Shown here: positions 1 to 8,759 of the stretch, one piece after another
Layout of the letters: each line of letters starts with the position of its first letter
Position numbering within the stretch: the first letter of the stretch is position 1
DNA from: Blautia wexlerae DSM 19850
Lineage (GTDB): Bacteria > Bacillota > Clostridia > Lachnospirales > Lachnospiraceae
NCBI RefSeq assembly: GCF_025148125.1
Contig: NZ_CP102267.1
Location: 1,498,501 to 1,562,500, forward strand
Length of the DNA: 64,000 nucleotides
Reading direction: 5' to 3'
The notes under the pieces: model-generated
Told to the model about the DNA's origin: nothing
Databases searched by the model: none
What the model saw: the letters and a program-made list of their open reading frames with translations, nothing else
Position numbers and translations under genes: made by a program

Positions 1-1
1 T

Positions 2-754
2 CCTGCACAGCACGAAGTAGATTTCAAATACGGTGAAGTCCGTACGATTGCAGACCGGATCATGTCATTTAAGATGACGGTCCGTACCATTGCCAAACGC
101 CATGGACTTCATGCGACGTTTATGCCGAAACCAAGGGCAGAAGTAAACGGCTCCGGAATGCACATTCATTTCTCCTTATTTAAAGATGGAAGAAATGTAT
201 TCGTCAATCCGGGAAATCCACAGGAATTAAGCGAAGAAGCTTATTACTTCGTAGGAGGTCTTCTGGCTCACAGCAAAGAGATGGCACTGATCACCAATCC
301 TATCGTAAATTCCTACAAACGTCTGGTTCCGGGCTATGAAGCACCGACAGAACTGACATGGACAAAGAACAACCAGAATTCACTGGTAAGAATTCCGGGA
401 TCCAGAGGTATGGAGACAAGGATCGAACTGAGAAGTCCGGATGCAGCAGCAAATCCGTATCTGGTATTTGCAGTATGTCTGGCAGCAGGACTGGATGGAA
501 TCAATAAGAAGATTTATCCGACTAAGTCCTCCAGCAGAGAGTTATCCGAAACAGATCAGAAAACAATGAAGATTGAAAATCTTCCGGGAAATTTGAACGA
601 AGCAATTGATTACTTCGAACAGAGTGACTGGATCAAAGAAGTACTTGGAACAGAATTTTGTAAAGAATACGCAGCAGCCAAGAAAAAAGAATGGCTTCGC
701 TATACAAGAGAAATTTCAGCCTGGGAAATCGAGGAATACTTATACAGAATTTAA
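2..754 (+). CDS. glnA: Glutamine synthetase, C-terminal part (cut by window edge)
   Basis: The reading frame is open from base 2, so this is the 3' part (about 250 residues) of a gene that begins outside the window. It makes glutamine from glutamate, ammonia and ATP in the cytoplasm. The catalytic-domain run is recognisable: PAQHEVDFKYGE, the HATFMPKP segment, SGMHIHFSLF, NSYKRLVPGYEAP and the Arg-rich R-I-P-G-S-R-G loop, all typical of type I GlnA. The length remaining after these motifs fits the short GSI-alpha form of Firmicutes. The stop codon lies inside the first bases of an intergenic repeat, and an ANTAR regulator follows on the same strand, a common Clostridia arrangement that suggests nitrogen control. 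Confidence 0.97.
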   Translation, partial: PAQHEVDFKYGEVRTIADRIMSFKMTVRTIAKRHGLHATFMPKPRAEVNGSGMHIHFSLFKDGRNVFVNPGNPQELSEEAYYFVGGLLAHSKEMALITNPIVNSYKRLVPGYEAPTELTWTKNNQNSLVRIPGSRGMETRIELRSPDAAANPYLVFAVCLAAGLDGINKKIYPTKSSSRELSETDQKTMKIENLPGNLNEAIDYFEQSDWIKEVLGTEFCKEYAAAKKKEWLRYTREISAWEIEEYLYRI

Positions 755-910
755 CCGAATCAAACAAGTCCCCTGTAGAAATTGTAAAAGGCAATAAGCA
801 GTGGGTGGGGACTTGTTTGTATCAGGAGGAGCGAAGCTTCTTCTGATAAACTGCGAAGCAGTTATTCGGTTATGAGCAAGTAGCGAAGCGGATTGCGAAC
901 ATCCGCTTGA
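750..910 (+). repeat. Structured intergenic repeat, copy 1 (with partial second copy to about 962)
   Basis: This belongs to a 164-bp family also seen at 8067, 42121, 45711 and 56821. It opens with AACCGAAT and closes that arm with ATTCGGTT. Inside are a long hairpin with AAGTCCCC/GGGGACTT, a GGAGGAG/CTTCTT hairpin, a CTGCGAAGCAG mini-hairpin and, 3' of the outer arm, an AGCGGAT/ATCCGCT hairpin. A truncated second 5' half (ACAAGTCCCCTGC to AATAAGCAGTG) follows at 916-962. The first bases overlap the glnA stop. Confidence 0.85.
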
Positions 911-1002
911 TCAAAATCAAACAAGTCCCCTGCAGAGGTTGCAAAAAGCAATAAGCAGTGGACGGAAACTCAGGCTGTAACAGAAATAGGAGTGGCAGAG
1001 TT

Positions 1003-1557
1003 ATGAGCAGCAGCATTGTGATTGCGTTACCGAAAATTGAAGACGCAAAGAAAATCCGCACAATACTTAACAGACATGGGCTCACAGTAGCCTCTGTCTG
1101 CAGCTCTGTCTCTAATGCGCTGGCCAGTATCTCAGAGCTTGACAGTGGTGTTCTGATATGTGGGTATAAGCTGACAGATGCCTATTATAAAGACGCTCTC
1201 GATAACCTGCCACAGTATTTTGAAATGTTGCTTCTGGCTTCTCAGCGTATTATAGATGAAGCACCGAATTCCGTCAGCACTGTACAGATGCCGATGAAAG
1301 CAAGCGTACTGATAGATACGGTCAATGACATGCTCTATCATCTGGAACGCCGGATCAAAAAAGAAAAAAAGAAACCAAAGCCCAGATCAGAAAAAGAACA
1401 GAATTATATCTCGAATGCTAAACGTCTTCTGATGGAAAAAAACCAGATGACAGAAGACGAAGCGTACAGACATATTCAGAAATGCAGCATGGATTCAGGA
1501 ACCAACATGGTAGAAACTGCACAGATGTTACTCATGCTGATGTATGATGAAATCTGA
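1003..1557 (+). CDS. ANTAR-domain response regulator (putative RNA-binding antiterminator)
   Basis: The 184-residue protein has an N-terminal receiver-like fold (SSIVIALPKIEDAKKIRTIL) and a C-terminal ANTAR helix bundle (NAKRLLMEKNQMTEDEAYRHIQK). ANTAR domains bind paired short hairpins in nascent RNA and prevent termination. The N-terminus lacks an obvious acidic phospho-acceptor cluster, so it may be a pseudo-receiver. The start was placed at the ATG preceded by AGGAGT; an upstream in-frame GTG has no good ribosome binding site. Its place directly behind glnA is common in Clostridia and suggests a role in nitrogen assimilation, which is an inference. Confidence 0.85.
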   Translation: MSSSIVIALPKIEDAKKIRTILNRHGLTVASVCSSVSNALASISELDSGVLICGYKLTDAYYKDALDNLPQYFEMLLLASQRIIDEAPNSVSTVQMPMKASVLIDTVNDMLYHLERRIKKEKKKPKPRSEKEQNYISNAKRLLMEKNQMTEDEAYRHIQKCSMDSGTNMVETAQMLLMLMYDEI

Positions 1558-1772
1558 TTTTTCAAACACGTTCTAAATAAAATATCCGAAAATAATAAGG
1601 AAAATTTTGTAAAAAATGACGATATTATTTTGACAGAATATGTGGTAATATACAGAATATATTTTTGTTCATATCAAGTTAGAGGCAAAATACATTTTAA
1701 CCCTAACATTATATTATATATAGAAAGAACACAAACAAACATAAAATAGATAATGACAGGAAGAATGATTAC

Positions 1773-1833
1773 AAAGGCGTAATCAGAGAGTCCAGGGGAC
1801 AACTATCCCCGGATTTTCTGATTACGCCTTTTT
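1773..1833 (+). terminator. Strong intrinsic terminator / attenuator hairpin
   Basis: A 15-bp perfect arm (AAAGGCGTAATCAGA) pairs with TCTGATTACGCCTTT; a second GGGGA/TCCCC hairpin sits in its apex, and a T run follows. It lies between the ANTAR gene and the AspRS gene, about 215 bp after one and 120 bp before the other. It may end the upstream transcript or attenuate a transcript starting in the AT-rich stretch near 1630-1700. No T-box core motif is present. Confidence 0.8.
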
Positions 1834-1853
1834 GATATTCAAGGAGTAAAAGA

Positions 1854-1892
1854 ATGATAAAGTCATTTGCATCTGCGCAGACTGATTTTTGA
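1854..1892 (+). CDS. Possible 12-residue leader peptide upstream of AspRS
   Basis: A short frame (MIKSFASAQTDF) starts with ATG eight bases after AAGGAG and ends 62 bp before the chosen AspRS start. It sits directly behind the hairpin at 1773-1833, which would suit an attenuation leader. The peptide has only one Asp and no run of a regulatory amino acid, so stalling control is not obvious. The good ribosome binding site is the only real support. Confidence 0.3.
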   Translation: MIKSFASAQTDF

Positions 1893-1954
1893 AGACAGAC
1901 TCCATCGGACATATCACAAAGGTTTTCAGAAATGAAGAAATGGAGGATGAGGAA

Positions 1955-3286
1955 ATGGAATTTATGGATGGAACATGGAAAAAAGAAATCAATACCTGGG
2001 AGGAACTCGTAGGTAATAATCTCCTGAACCAGGAAGCCGTAATCGAAGGCGCTGTTCACAGCATCCGTAATATGGGTGATGTGGCATTTATCATTCTTAG
2101 AAGAAGGGAAGGCTTATTCCAGACAGTCTATGAAAATGAAATGGCAAATGTTTCCATTCATGAATTGAAGGAAGCAATGACGATCAGGGTGAAAGGAATC
2201 CTGCATGAAGAGGAGAGAGCACCCCACGGAAGAGAGCTTCGTATTCGTCATATTGATATTTTATCAACACCGGCAGAGCCACTTCCAATGGCAATCGACA
2301 AATGGAAACTGAACACTTCCCTGGAAGCAAAATTAAACTACAGACCGATTTCCCTGAGAAATATTCAGGAGCGTTCCAAATTTAAAATTCAGGAGGCACT
2401 GACAAAAGCATTCCGTGATTATCTTTACGGACAGGGATTCACAGAAATCCATACTCCGAAGATCGGAGCCAGAGGAGCAGAGGGTGGGGCAAACCTTTTC
2501 AAATTTAGCTACTTCCACAAACCTGCAGTACTTGCGCAGAGCCCACAGTTCTACAAGCAGATGATGGTTGGCGTATTTGACAGAGTATTTGAGACAGGCC
2601 CTGTATTCCGGGCTGAGAAACATAATACAAAACGTCATTTAAATGAATACACCAGTCTGGACTTCGAGATGGGATATATTGACAGCTTCGAAGAAATTAT
2701 GGCAATGGAAACAGGATTCCTCCAGTATGCCATGAACCTTCTGAAAACAGAATATGCAAAAGAAGTACAGATTTTGAAGCTTGAGATCCCGGATGTATCC
2801 AAAATCCCGGCAGTCCGTTTCGATGTAGCCAAGGAACTGGTATCACAGAAATATAACCGTAAGATCAGAAATCCATTCGATCTGGAGCCGGAAGAAGAAG
2901 CATTGATCGGACAGTATTTCAAAGAAGAATATGGCTCAGATTTCGTATTTGTCACACATTATCCGTCAAAGAAACGTCCATTCTATGCAATGGATGATCC
3001 GGAAGACGCAAGATTTACCTTAAGCTTTGACCTGTTATTCAAAGGCCTTGAGATCACAACAGGCGGACAGCGTATCCATGATTACAACATGCTGGTACAG
3101 AAAATTGAAGACAGAGGTATGACGCAGGAAGGCATGGAACAGTATCTGGATACCTTCAAACATGGTATGCCGCCTCACGGTGGACTGGGAATCGGTCTGG
3201 AACGTCTGACCATGCAGCTTATCGGTGAAGAGAATGTTCGTGAAACCTGTCTCTTCCCGCGAGATATGAACCGTCTGGAACCGTAA
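1955..3286 (+). CDS. aspS: Aspartyl-tRNA synthetase, archaeal type (likely non-discriminating)
   Basis: This class IIb synthetase (443 residues) has an OB-fold anticodon-binding domain at the N-terminus and a catalytic core with motif 2 (FRAEKHNTKRHLNEYTSLD) and motif 3 (GLGIGLERLTM). The short length and absence of the bacterial GAD insertion mark it as archaeal/eukaryal-type AspRS. Such enzymes often charge both tRNA-Asp and tRNA-Asn. The gatCAB genes directly downstream convert misacylated Asp-tRNA-Asn to Asn-tRNA-Asn, so the cluster reads as an indirect Asn-tRNA pathway. The start was set at the ATG eight bases after GGAGG; a TTG at 1889 and an ATG at 1940 are longer in-frame alternatives. 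Confidence 0.9.
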   Translation: MEFMDGTWKKEINTWEELVGNNLLNQEAVIEGAVHSIRNMGDVAFIILRRREGLFQTVYENEMANVSIHELKEAMTIRVKGILHEEERAPHGRELRIRHIDILSTPAEPLPMAIDKWKLNTSLEAKLNYRPISLRNIQERSKFKIQEALTKAFRDYLYGQGFTEIHTPKIGARGAEGGANLFKFSYFHKPAVLAQSPQFYKQMMVGVFDRVFETGPVFRAEKHNTKRHLNEYTSLDFEMGYIDSFEEIMAMETGFLQYAMNLLKTEYAKEVQILKLEIPDVSKIPAVRFDVAKELVSQKYNRKIRNPFDLEPEEEALIGQYFKEEYGSDFVFVTHYPSKKRPFYAMDDPEDARFTLSFDLLFKGLEITTGGQRIHDYNMLVQKIEDRGMTQEGMEQYLDTFKHGMPPHGGLGIGLERLTMQLIGEENVRETCLFPRDMNRLEP

Positions 3287-3345
3287 ATAAGTCGGAAATA
3301 AAAGCAATATAGAATGTTACAGGCAGTATATATAAGGAGAAAATC

Positions 3346-3639
3346 ATGGCAAAGATCATAGATGATGAAACAATGGAAAACGTCTGCATCCTCGCTAAAC
3401 TTTCCCTCTCGGAAGAAGAAAAGGAAAAAGCCAAAGCCGAAATGCAGAAAATGCTTGATTATGTAGAGAAACTGGATGAACTGGATACATCGGAAGTAGA
3501 GCCTATGTCCCATATTTTCCAGGACGAAAACGTATTTCGTGAGGACGTTGTCACAAACGGAGACAACAAAGAAGCAATGCTGGCAAATGCACCGAAAGCA
3601 AAAGAAGGACAGTATCAGGTTCCGAAAACCATAGGATAG
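3346..3639 (+). CDS. gatC: Asp/Glu-tRNA amidotransferase subunit C
   Basis: The 97-residue protein has the GatC pattern: an N-terminal helix with LAKLSLSEEEKEKAKAEMQK, a DYVEKLDELDT helix, then V-E-P-M-S-H and R-E-D-V near the C-terminus. GatC wraps the GatA-GatB dimer and stabilises it. It lies 60 bp after AspRS and 11 bp before gatA, clearly one operon. The start has a strong AAGGAG. Confidence 0.95.
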   Translation: MAKIIDDETMENVCILAKLSLSEEEKEKAKAEMQKMLDYVEKLDELDTSEVEPMSHIFQDENVFREDVVTNGDNKEAMLANAPKAKEGQYQVPKTIG

Positions 3640-3650
3640 GAGACAGGACA

Positions 3651-5120
3651 ATGGAGTTGGAGAAATTAACAGCCTTGCAGCTGGGGGAAAAAATAAAACA
3701 GCGTCAGGTCAGCGTCCTGGATGGAGTAAAAACTGTTTTTGAACAGATTGAGAAACAGGATTCAGAAGTACACGCTTATCTTGACACATATAAAGAAGAA
3801 GCATACAAACGTGCAGAAGAAGTACAGAAAGGCATCGAGGACGGTACTTATACCAGTCCTCTTGCAGGCGTACCGATCGCGATCAAAGATAATATCTGTA
3901 TTAACGGAAAGAAAACTACCTGTGCATCAAAGATTCTTGAGAATTTTGTGCCTCAGTATAATGCAGAAGTCATTGACCGTCTGGAAAAAGCCGGACTGGT
4001 CATTATCGGAAAAACAAACATGGATGAATTTGCCATGGGAAGTACAACAGAGACCTCCGCTTACGGCATCACCAGAAACCCATGGAATCTGGAACATGTA
4101 CCAGGCGGTTCTTCAGGTGGTTCCTGTGCAGCAGTGGCAGCAGGAGAAACTTATCTGGCACTTGGTTCAGATACAGGTGGATCTATTCGTCAGCCAAGTT
4201 CCTACTGTGGTGTAACCGGAATTAAACCAACCTATGGAACAGTATCCCGTTACGGTCTTGTAGCTTATGCGTCTTCCCTGGATCAGATCGGACCTGTAGG
4301 AAAAGACGTATCTGACTGTGCAGCTCTTCTGGAGATCATCGCAGGACATGATACAAAAGACAGCACATCCATGAAAAGAGAAGATCTTCAGTTCTCCAAA
4401 GAACTGACAGGAGATATCAAGGGGATGAAATTCGGAGTTCCTGAAGAATATCTGGCAGAGGGACTTGATCCGGAAGTAAAAGCATCTTTTATGGGTGTTC
4501 TTGATACGCTGAAAGAACTGGGAGCAGAAGTAGAATTCTTCTCTATCAAAACCATGGAATACATGATTCCGGCTTATTATATTATCGCCAGTGCAGAAGC
4601 AAGTTCCAACCTGGAACGTTTCGATGGAGTGAAGTACGGTTTCCGTGCAGCAGAATATGAAGGTCTTCACGACATGTACAAAAAGACCAGAACAGCAGGT
4701 TTCGGTGAGGAAGTAAAACGCCGTATCATGCTTGGTTCCTTCGTGTTAAGCTCCGGTTATTATGATGCATACTATCTGAAGGCACTCCGCACAAAAGCCC
4801 TGATCAAGAAAGAATTTGACCAGGCATTTGGCAAATATGATGTGCTCCTTGCACCTGCATCTCCATTTACAGCACCGAAGATCGGTGAAAGCTTAAAAGA
4901 TCCCCTTGCCATGTATCTTGGAGATATCTACACAGTAGCAGTCAATCTCTGCGGTCTTCCGGGAATTACAGTTCCATGCGGAAAAGACAGCAAAGGTCTC
5001 CCAATCGGTATCCAGATGATCGGGGACTGCTTCATGGAAAAGAAAATCCTGCGTGCAGCACACGCCTATGAAACCAGCCGCGGCTCCTTTGCCGTGCCAG
5101 GAGAAGGAGGCACCAGATAA
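3651..5120 (+). CDS. gatA: Asp/Glu-tRNA amidotransferase subunit A (amidase)
   Basis: The 489-residue protein is an amidase-signature enzyme that frees ammonia from glutamine or asparagine for transamidation. The Ser-cisSer-Lys triad is visible: the lysine in PIAIKDNICI near residue 80, and the two serines in GGSSGGSCAAVAAG and DTGGSIRQPSS near residues 150-180. Length is normal for GatA. The stop overlaps the gatB start by one base (TAATG), implying translational coupling. Confidence 0.97.
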   Translation: MELEKLTALQLGEKIKQRQVSVLDGVKTVFEQIEKQDSEVHAYLDTYKEEAYKRAEEVQKGIEDGTYTSPLAGVPIAIKDNICINGKKTTCASKILENFVPQYNAEVIDRLEKAGLVIIGKTNMDEFAMGSTTETSAYGITRNPWNLEHVPGGSSGGSCAAVAAGETYLALGSDTGGSIRQPSSYCGVTGIKPTYGTVSRYGLVAYASSLDQIGPVGKDVSDCAALLEIIAGHDTKDSTSMKREDLQFSKELTGDIKGMKFGVPEEYLAEGLDPEVKASFMGVLDTLKELGAEVEFFSIKTMEYMIPAYYIIASAEASSNLERFDGVKYGFRAAEYEGLHDMYKKTRTAGFGEEVKRRIMLGSFVLSSGYYDAYYLKALRTKALIKKEFDQAFGKYDVLLAPASPFTAPKIGESLKDPLAMYLGDIYTVAVNLCGLPGITVPCGKDSKGLPIGIQMIGDCFMEKKILRAAHAYETSRGSFAVPGEGGTR

Positions 5121-6559
5121 TGAAACAGTACGAAACAGTCATAGGACTTGAAGTCCATGTAGAACTTGCAACAAAAACAAAAATTTTCTGCGGATGCTCC
5201 ACTGAATTCGGAGGAGCACCCAATACACATACATGCCCGGTCTGCACAGGTATGCCGGGTTCCCTGCCTGTATTAAATAAGAAAGTAGTAGAGTTTGCCC
5301 TGAAAGCAGGTCTTGCAGCAAACTGCCAGATCCATCAGTACTGCAAATTTGACCGTAAGAACTATTTCTATCCGGACAACCCACAGAACTATCAGATTTC
5401 CCAGTTATATCTGCCAATCTGCCACGACGGATGGGTAGAGATCGAAACCTCCGCAGGCAAAAAGAAAATCCGTATCCACGAAATGCATATGGAAGAGGAT
5501 GCTGGTAAACTGATTCATGATGAATGGGAAGATTGCTCACTGGTAGACTACAACCGAAGCGGTGTTCCACTGATCGAGATCGTATCCGAACCGGATATGA
5601 GAAGCTCCGAGGAAGTAATCGCCTATCTTGAAAAACTCCGTTGTATGATGCAGTATCTGGGTGTATCAGACTGTAAACTTCAGGAAGGCTCCATGCGTGC
5701 AGACGTTAACCTTTCTGTCCGTGAGGTAGGTGCAGAACAATTCGGTACCAGAACAGAGATGAAGAACCTGAACTCTTTCAAAGCCATTGCCAGAGCAATC
5801 GAAGGCGAAAGAGAACGTCAGATTGAACTGATTGAAGAAGGCAAGGCAGTTACACAGGAAACACGCCGTTGGGATGACAATAAAGAATATTCTTACGCCA
5901 TGCGTTCCAAGGAAGATGCCAAAGACTACAGATATTTCCCTGATCCAGATCTGCCTCCAATCCATATTTCTGATGCATGGATTGAAAAGATCAAAGCAGA
6001 ACAGCCGGAGCTTCGCGAAGTGAAACAGGCCCGTTATCAGGAAGAGTACGGACTTCCGGCATACGATGCGGGAATCCTTACAGAATCCCGCCATCTTGCA
6101 GGTCTTTTTGAAGAAACAGCAGCAATCTACGGAAATGCAAAGAAGACAGCAAACTGGTTTATGGGTGAGGTACTCCGTCTGACGAAAGATAAAGCTATGG
6201 ATCCGGAACAGGTATCTTTCTCACCGAAGCATCTTGCAGATCTTCTGGTAATGGTAGAAAAATCCGAAGTCAGCCCTCAGAATGCCAAAAAAGTCTTTGA
6301 GAAAGTCTTTGAGGAAGACATTGATCCTGTAGCCTACATTGAGGAACATGGTCTGAAGATTGTAGAAGACACAGGACTTCTGGAAGAAATCATCAACAGG
6401 ATCCTGGATGCTAACCCAGGACCACTTTCAGAACTTCTGGGAGGTAAAGATAAAGTCATGGGCTTCTTTGTAGGTCAGATCATGAAAGAGATGAAAGGCA
6501 AGGCAAATCCTGCAAGCGTCCGCGAGACACTAATGAAAGAAGTAGAGAAGCGCAAATAA
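5120..6559 (+). CDS. gatB: Asp/Glu-tRNA amidotransferase subunit B (kinase and tRNA-binding)
   Basis: The 479-residue protein starts with the GatB signature E-T-V-I-G-L-E-V-H-V-E-L and has the Cys-rich zinc site (FCGCSTEF, CPVCTGMPG). It has the DYNRSGVPLIEIVSEPD segment of the kinase core and a C-terminal YqeY-like tail domain that grips the tRNA. It phosphorylates the misacylated Asp or Glu on the tRNA before amidation. It is the last gene of the AspRS-gatCAB operon; a GC-rich hairpin follows. Confidence 0.97.
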   Translation: MKQYETVIGLEVHVELATKTKIFCGCSTEFGGAPNTHTCPVCTGMPGSLPVLNKKVVEFALKAGLAANCQIHQYCKFDRKNYFYPDNPQNYQISQLYLPICHDGWVEIETSAGKKKIRIHEMHMEEDAGKLIHDEWEDCSLVDYNRSGVPLIEIVSEPDMRSSEEVIAYLEKLRCMMQYLGVSDCKLQEGSMRADVNLSVREVGAEQFGTRTEMKNLNSFKAIARAIEGERERQIELIEEGKAVTQETRRWDDNKEYSYAMRSKEDAKDYRYFPDPDLPPIHISDAWIEKIKAEQPELREVKQARYQEEYGLPAYDAGILTESRHLAGLFEETAAIYGNAKKTANWFMGEVLRLTKDKAMDPEQVSFSPKHLADLLVMVEKSEVSPQNAKKVFEKVFEEDIDPVAYIEEHGLKIVEDTGLLEEIINRILDANPGPLSELLGGKDKVMGFFVGQIMKEMKGKANPASVRETLMKEVEKRK

Positions 6560-6567
6560 AATAAATC

Positions 6568-6590
6568 ACCCCGGACATTATGCCCGGGGT
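6568..6590. terminator. Hairpin after gatB
   Basis: ACCCCGG pairs with CCGGGGT around a 9-base loop. On the plus strand it is followed by A's rather than T's, so it is a weak intrinsic terminator; T-rich sequence lies on the other side for the minus strand. A remnant of the GTGAACAGTA repeat family follows near 6615. Confidence 0.5.
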
Positions 6591-6662
6591 AAAAAATGTT
6601 AATATATTACCAGTGAACAGTAGCGTTAATATTAAAAATTATTCTCAAAAAAACTTTGAGAC

Positions 6663-6690
6663 TTTACATTATTAAATAATTAAGTATAAT
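6663..6690 (+). promoter_or_regulatory. Sigma-A-type promoter for dapL
   Basis: TTTACA and TATAAT are separated by 16 bp in AT-rich sequence. A leader of about 115 bases precedes the dapL start. I see no lysine-riboswitch consensus in that leader. Confidence 0.6.
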
Positions 6691-6808
6691 AAAATTCGAA
6701 TAAAACATATTTGAAGAAAAGACACAAATAGAAATGGAAAGGCAAAGCAGCAGCCTGCTGTAGACAGGTATATAAAAACTGCGAAACATGCCAGGGAGGA
6801 AATCAAAC

Positions 6809-8023
6809 ATGGTAACAGTAAACCACAACTATCTGAAATTACCGGGAAGCTATCTGTTTTCCACAATTGGAAAAAAAGTAAAAGCATATAAAGAAGCTAA
6901 CCCACAGGCAAACGTGATCTCACTGGGAATCGGTGATGTAACCCAGCCTCTGGCTCCGGCGATCATTGAGGCACTTCATAAATCTGTAGATGAAATGGGT
7001 GATGCAGCTACATTTCATGGTTATGCACCTGATCTTGGTTATGAATTTTTAAGATCTGCCATTGCAAAGAATGACTACAAAGACAGAGGCTGTGACATTG
7101 AAGCAGACGAAATCTTTGTATCTGACGGTGCAAAGAGCGATTCCGGAAATATCCAGGAAATATTCGGACTGGATAATAAGATTGCAGTGTGCGACCCTGT
7201 ATACCCAGTATATGTAGATACAAACGTAATGGCAGGCCGTACAGGAGAATACAACAAAGAACGTGGCAACTTTGATAACGTAATCTATATGCCATGTACA
7301 GCATCCAACGGCTTCCTTCCGGAATTCCCGGAAGAAGTACCGGATCTTATCTACCTTTGCTTCCCGAACAACCCGACCGGTGGTGCGATTACCAAACCGC
7401 AGCTTCAGGAATGGGTAGACTATGCAAATAAAAACGGTTCTGTAATTATCTATGATGCAGCATACGAAGCATACATCTCCGAAGAAGATGTACCGCACAG
7501 CATCTATGAGTGCGAAGGAGCAAGAACCTGCGCCATCGAACTGCGCAGCTTCTCCAAAAATGCAGGTTTCACAGGTGTCCGTCTCGGCTTTACAGTTGTA
7601 CCAAAGGATCTGGTTCGTGACGGTGTAGATCTCCACAGTCTCTGGGCAAGACGTCATGGCACAAAATTTAATGGTGCGCCATATATCGTACAGCGTGCAG
7701 GAGAGGCGGTATACTCTCCTGAAGGAAAAGCACAGCTGAAAGAACAGGTAGGCTACTATATGAGCAACGCCAAAGCCATCTACGAAGGTCTGGCATCAGC
7801 AGGCTATTCCGTATCCGGTGGCGTAAACGCTCCGTATATCTGGCTGAAAACACCTGATAAGATGACTTCCTGGGAGTTCTTTGACTATCTCCTTGAAAAA
7901 GCCAACATTGTAGGAACTCCAGGCTCAGGATTTGGTGCTCATGGTGAGGGATTCTTCCGTCTCACTGCGTTTGGAACACATGAGAATACACTGGAAGCAA
8001 TTGAACGAATTAAGAATCTGTAA
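6809..8023 (+). CDS. dapL: LL-diaminopimelate aminotransferase
   Basis: The 404-residue protein is a PLP fold-type I aminotransferase that makes LL-diaminopimelate from tetrahydrodipicolinate and glutamate in one step, for lysine and cell-wall synthesis. DapL features are the N-terminal [17 protein letters not shown], the [10 protein letters not shown] segment, the FPNNPTGG loop, and the PLP-lysine region [17 protein letters not shown]. The start was placed at the ATG preceded by GGGAGGAAATCAAAC; an upstream ATG at 6788 lies before this ribosome binding site. It has its own promoter and terminator, so it seems monocistronic. Confidence 0.96.
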   Translation: MVTVNHNYLKLPGSYLFSTIGKKVKAYKEANPQANVISLGIGDVTQPLAPAIIEALHKSVDEMGDAATFHGYAPDLGYEFLRSAIAKNDYKDRGCDIEADEIFVSDGAKSDSGNIQEIFGLDNKIAVCDPVYPVYVDTNVMAGRTGEYNKERGNFDNVIYMPCTASNGFLPEFPEEVPDLIYLCFPNNPTGGAITKPQLQEWVDYANKNGSVIIYDAAYEAYISEEDVPHSIYECEGARTCAIELRSFSKNAGFTGVRLGFTVVPKDLVRDGVDLHSLWARRHGTKFNGAPYIVQRAGEAVYSPEGKAQLKEQVGYYMSNAKAIYEGLASAGYSVSGGVNAPYIWLKTPDKMTSWEFFDYLLEKANIVGTPGSGFGAHGEGFFRLTAFGTHENTLEAIERIKNL

Positions 8024-8066
8024 GCAGCTTCCTGATAGGAACGAGTGGGATTATAATTTCGCAAAA

Positions 8067-8150
8067 TTTAACCGAATCAAGTAAGTTCCCTGCGGAGCAG
8101 TTATTCGGTGTAGAGCTGCGTAGCGAAGCGGATGATTTTATCCACTTGAC
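8067..8150 (+). repeat. Structured intergenic repeat, copy 2 (internally deleted)
   Basis: It begins TTAACCGAATCAAGTAAG and ends with the TAGCGAAGCGGAT hairpin and TCCACTTGAC like the full copies, but lacks the middle hairpins, leaving about 84 bp. It sits between dapL and its terminator. Confidence 0.75.
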
Positions 8151-8162
8151 TATGAAAATGAA

Positions 8163-8220
8163 AAACGGCAGGACGAAAATCCTTGAAAATCAAGGGTTTC
8201 GGACCTGTCGTTTCTATTTT
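8163..8220 (+). terminator. Intrinsic terminator after dapL
   Basis: AACGGCAGG pairs with CCTGTCGTT, with a second inner stem CCTTGA/TCAAGG, followed by TTTCTATTTT. It marks the right end of the core segment before the accessory region. Confidence 0.8.
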
Positions 8221-8250
8221 ATAAAAATATATATGGAATTTGATTACTAT

Positions 8251-8310
8251 TTAAGTATTAATGTTGTTTTCTGAGATAATCTGTCGAATTTGTTCCTTTG
8301 CAACTGCCAT
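8251..8310 (-). pseudogene. 19-residue remnant resembling a transposase N-terminus
   Basis: On the minus strand a frame reading MAVAKEQIRQIISENN ends after 19 codons. It has a good AAAAGGAG site eight bases before its ATG. The sequence resembles the start of IS256-family transposases from gut Clostridia as I remember them; this is a memory-based match, not a search. If right, the rest of the transposase has been deleted. Confidence 0.3.
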
Positions 8311-8375
8311 AAAAAATACTCCTTTTCGATAAGAATTGTCATATCTGAATTCTTACCAAAAAGGAGTTATTTTTT
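8311..8375. repeat. Long perfect-like inverted repeat
   Basis: AATACTCCTTTT and TAAGAATT pair with AATTCTTA and AAAAGGAGT around a 10-base loop, flanked by A and T runs on both sides. It could act as a bidirectional terminator or be a mobile-element end. On the minus strand it contains the ribosome binding site of the 19-codon remnant. Confidence 0.6.
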
Positions 8376-8412
8376 ACCAAAAACATAAACTATTTTACAC
8401 TACCTACTGGTA

Positions 8413-8586
8413 TTAAAAGATGTAGAAACCTTCTTCGCCAAAATAATCATCCAATTCATCCTCATTTAGGAAATAATCCATATCCAGAAGTTCATCCTCG
8501 CTCATACGGCGAATGTCCATGGACGTCATGCCTTCAGGTGGATTATCCATATATTTTCTGCGCAGTTCCTCAATATCTGGTTTCAT
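8413..8586 (-). CDS. Small acidic protein of unknown function
   Basis: The 57-residue product is strongly acidic (EDELLDMDYFLNEDELDDYFGEE) and ends GFYIF. The longer open frame extending to 8778 is probably not used: its N-terminal part looks like random sequence, while the part after MKPDIEELRRKYMDNPPEG has protein-like composition. Small acidic proteins of this kind occur in Lachnospiraceae accessory DNA, but I cannot assign a function. Confidence 0.5.
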   Translation of the reverse strand: MKPDIEELRRKYMDNPPEGMTSMDIRRMSEDELLDMDYFLNEDELDDYFGEEGFYIF

Positions 8587-8759
8587 GTTATTGATCTCTT
8601 GGAACAATACGGAACCAGTATTCCGATATTTGAGAGCGTGATTCCGGTATCTGTGAAGGCTGCAGAAGCTAGTGCCGAAGGAATCAGTATCTATGGTTAC
8701 TGTATTATTGCAAAGTATCCAACATTTCAAAAGAGAATGACGGAGATATTTCGCCTTAT

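Noticed and set aside
1580..1955. T-box riboswitch before the AspRS operon
   Set aside because: The conserved T-box core (AGGGTGGNACCGCG) is absent; only a simple hairpin terminator is present.
6691..6808. Lysine riboswitch before dapL
   Set aside because: The leader is only about 118 bases and lacks the lysine-riboswitch consensus.
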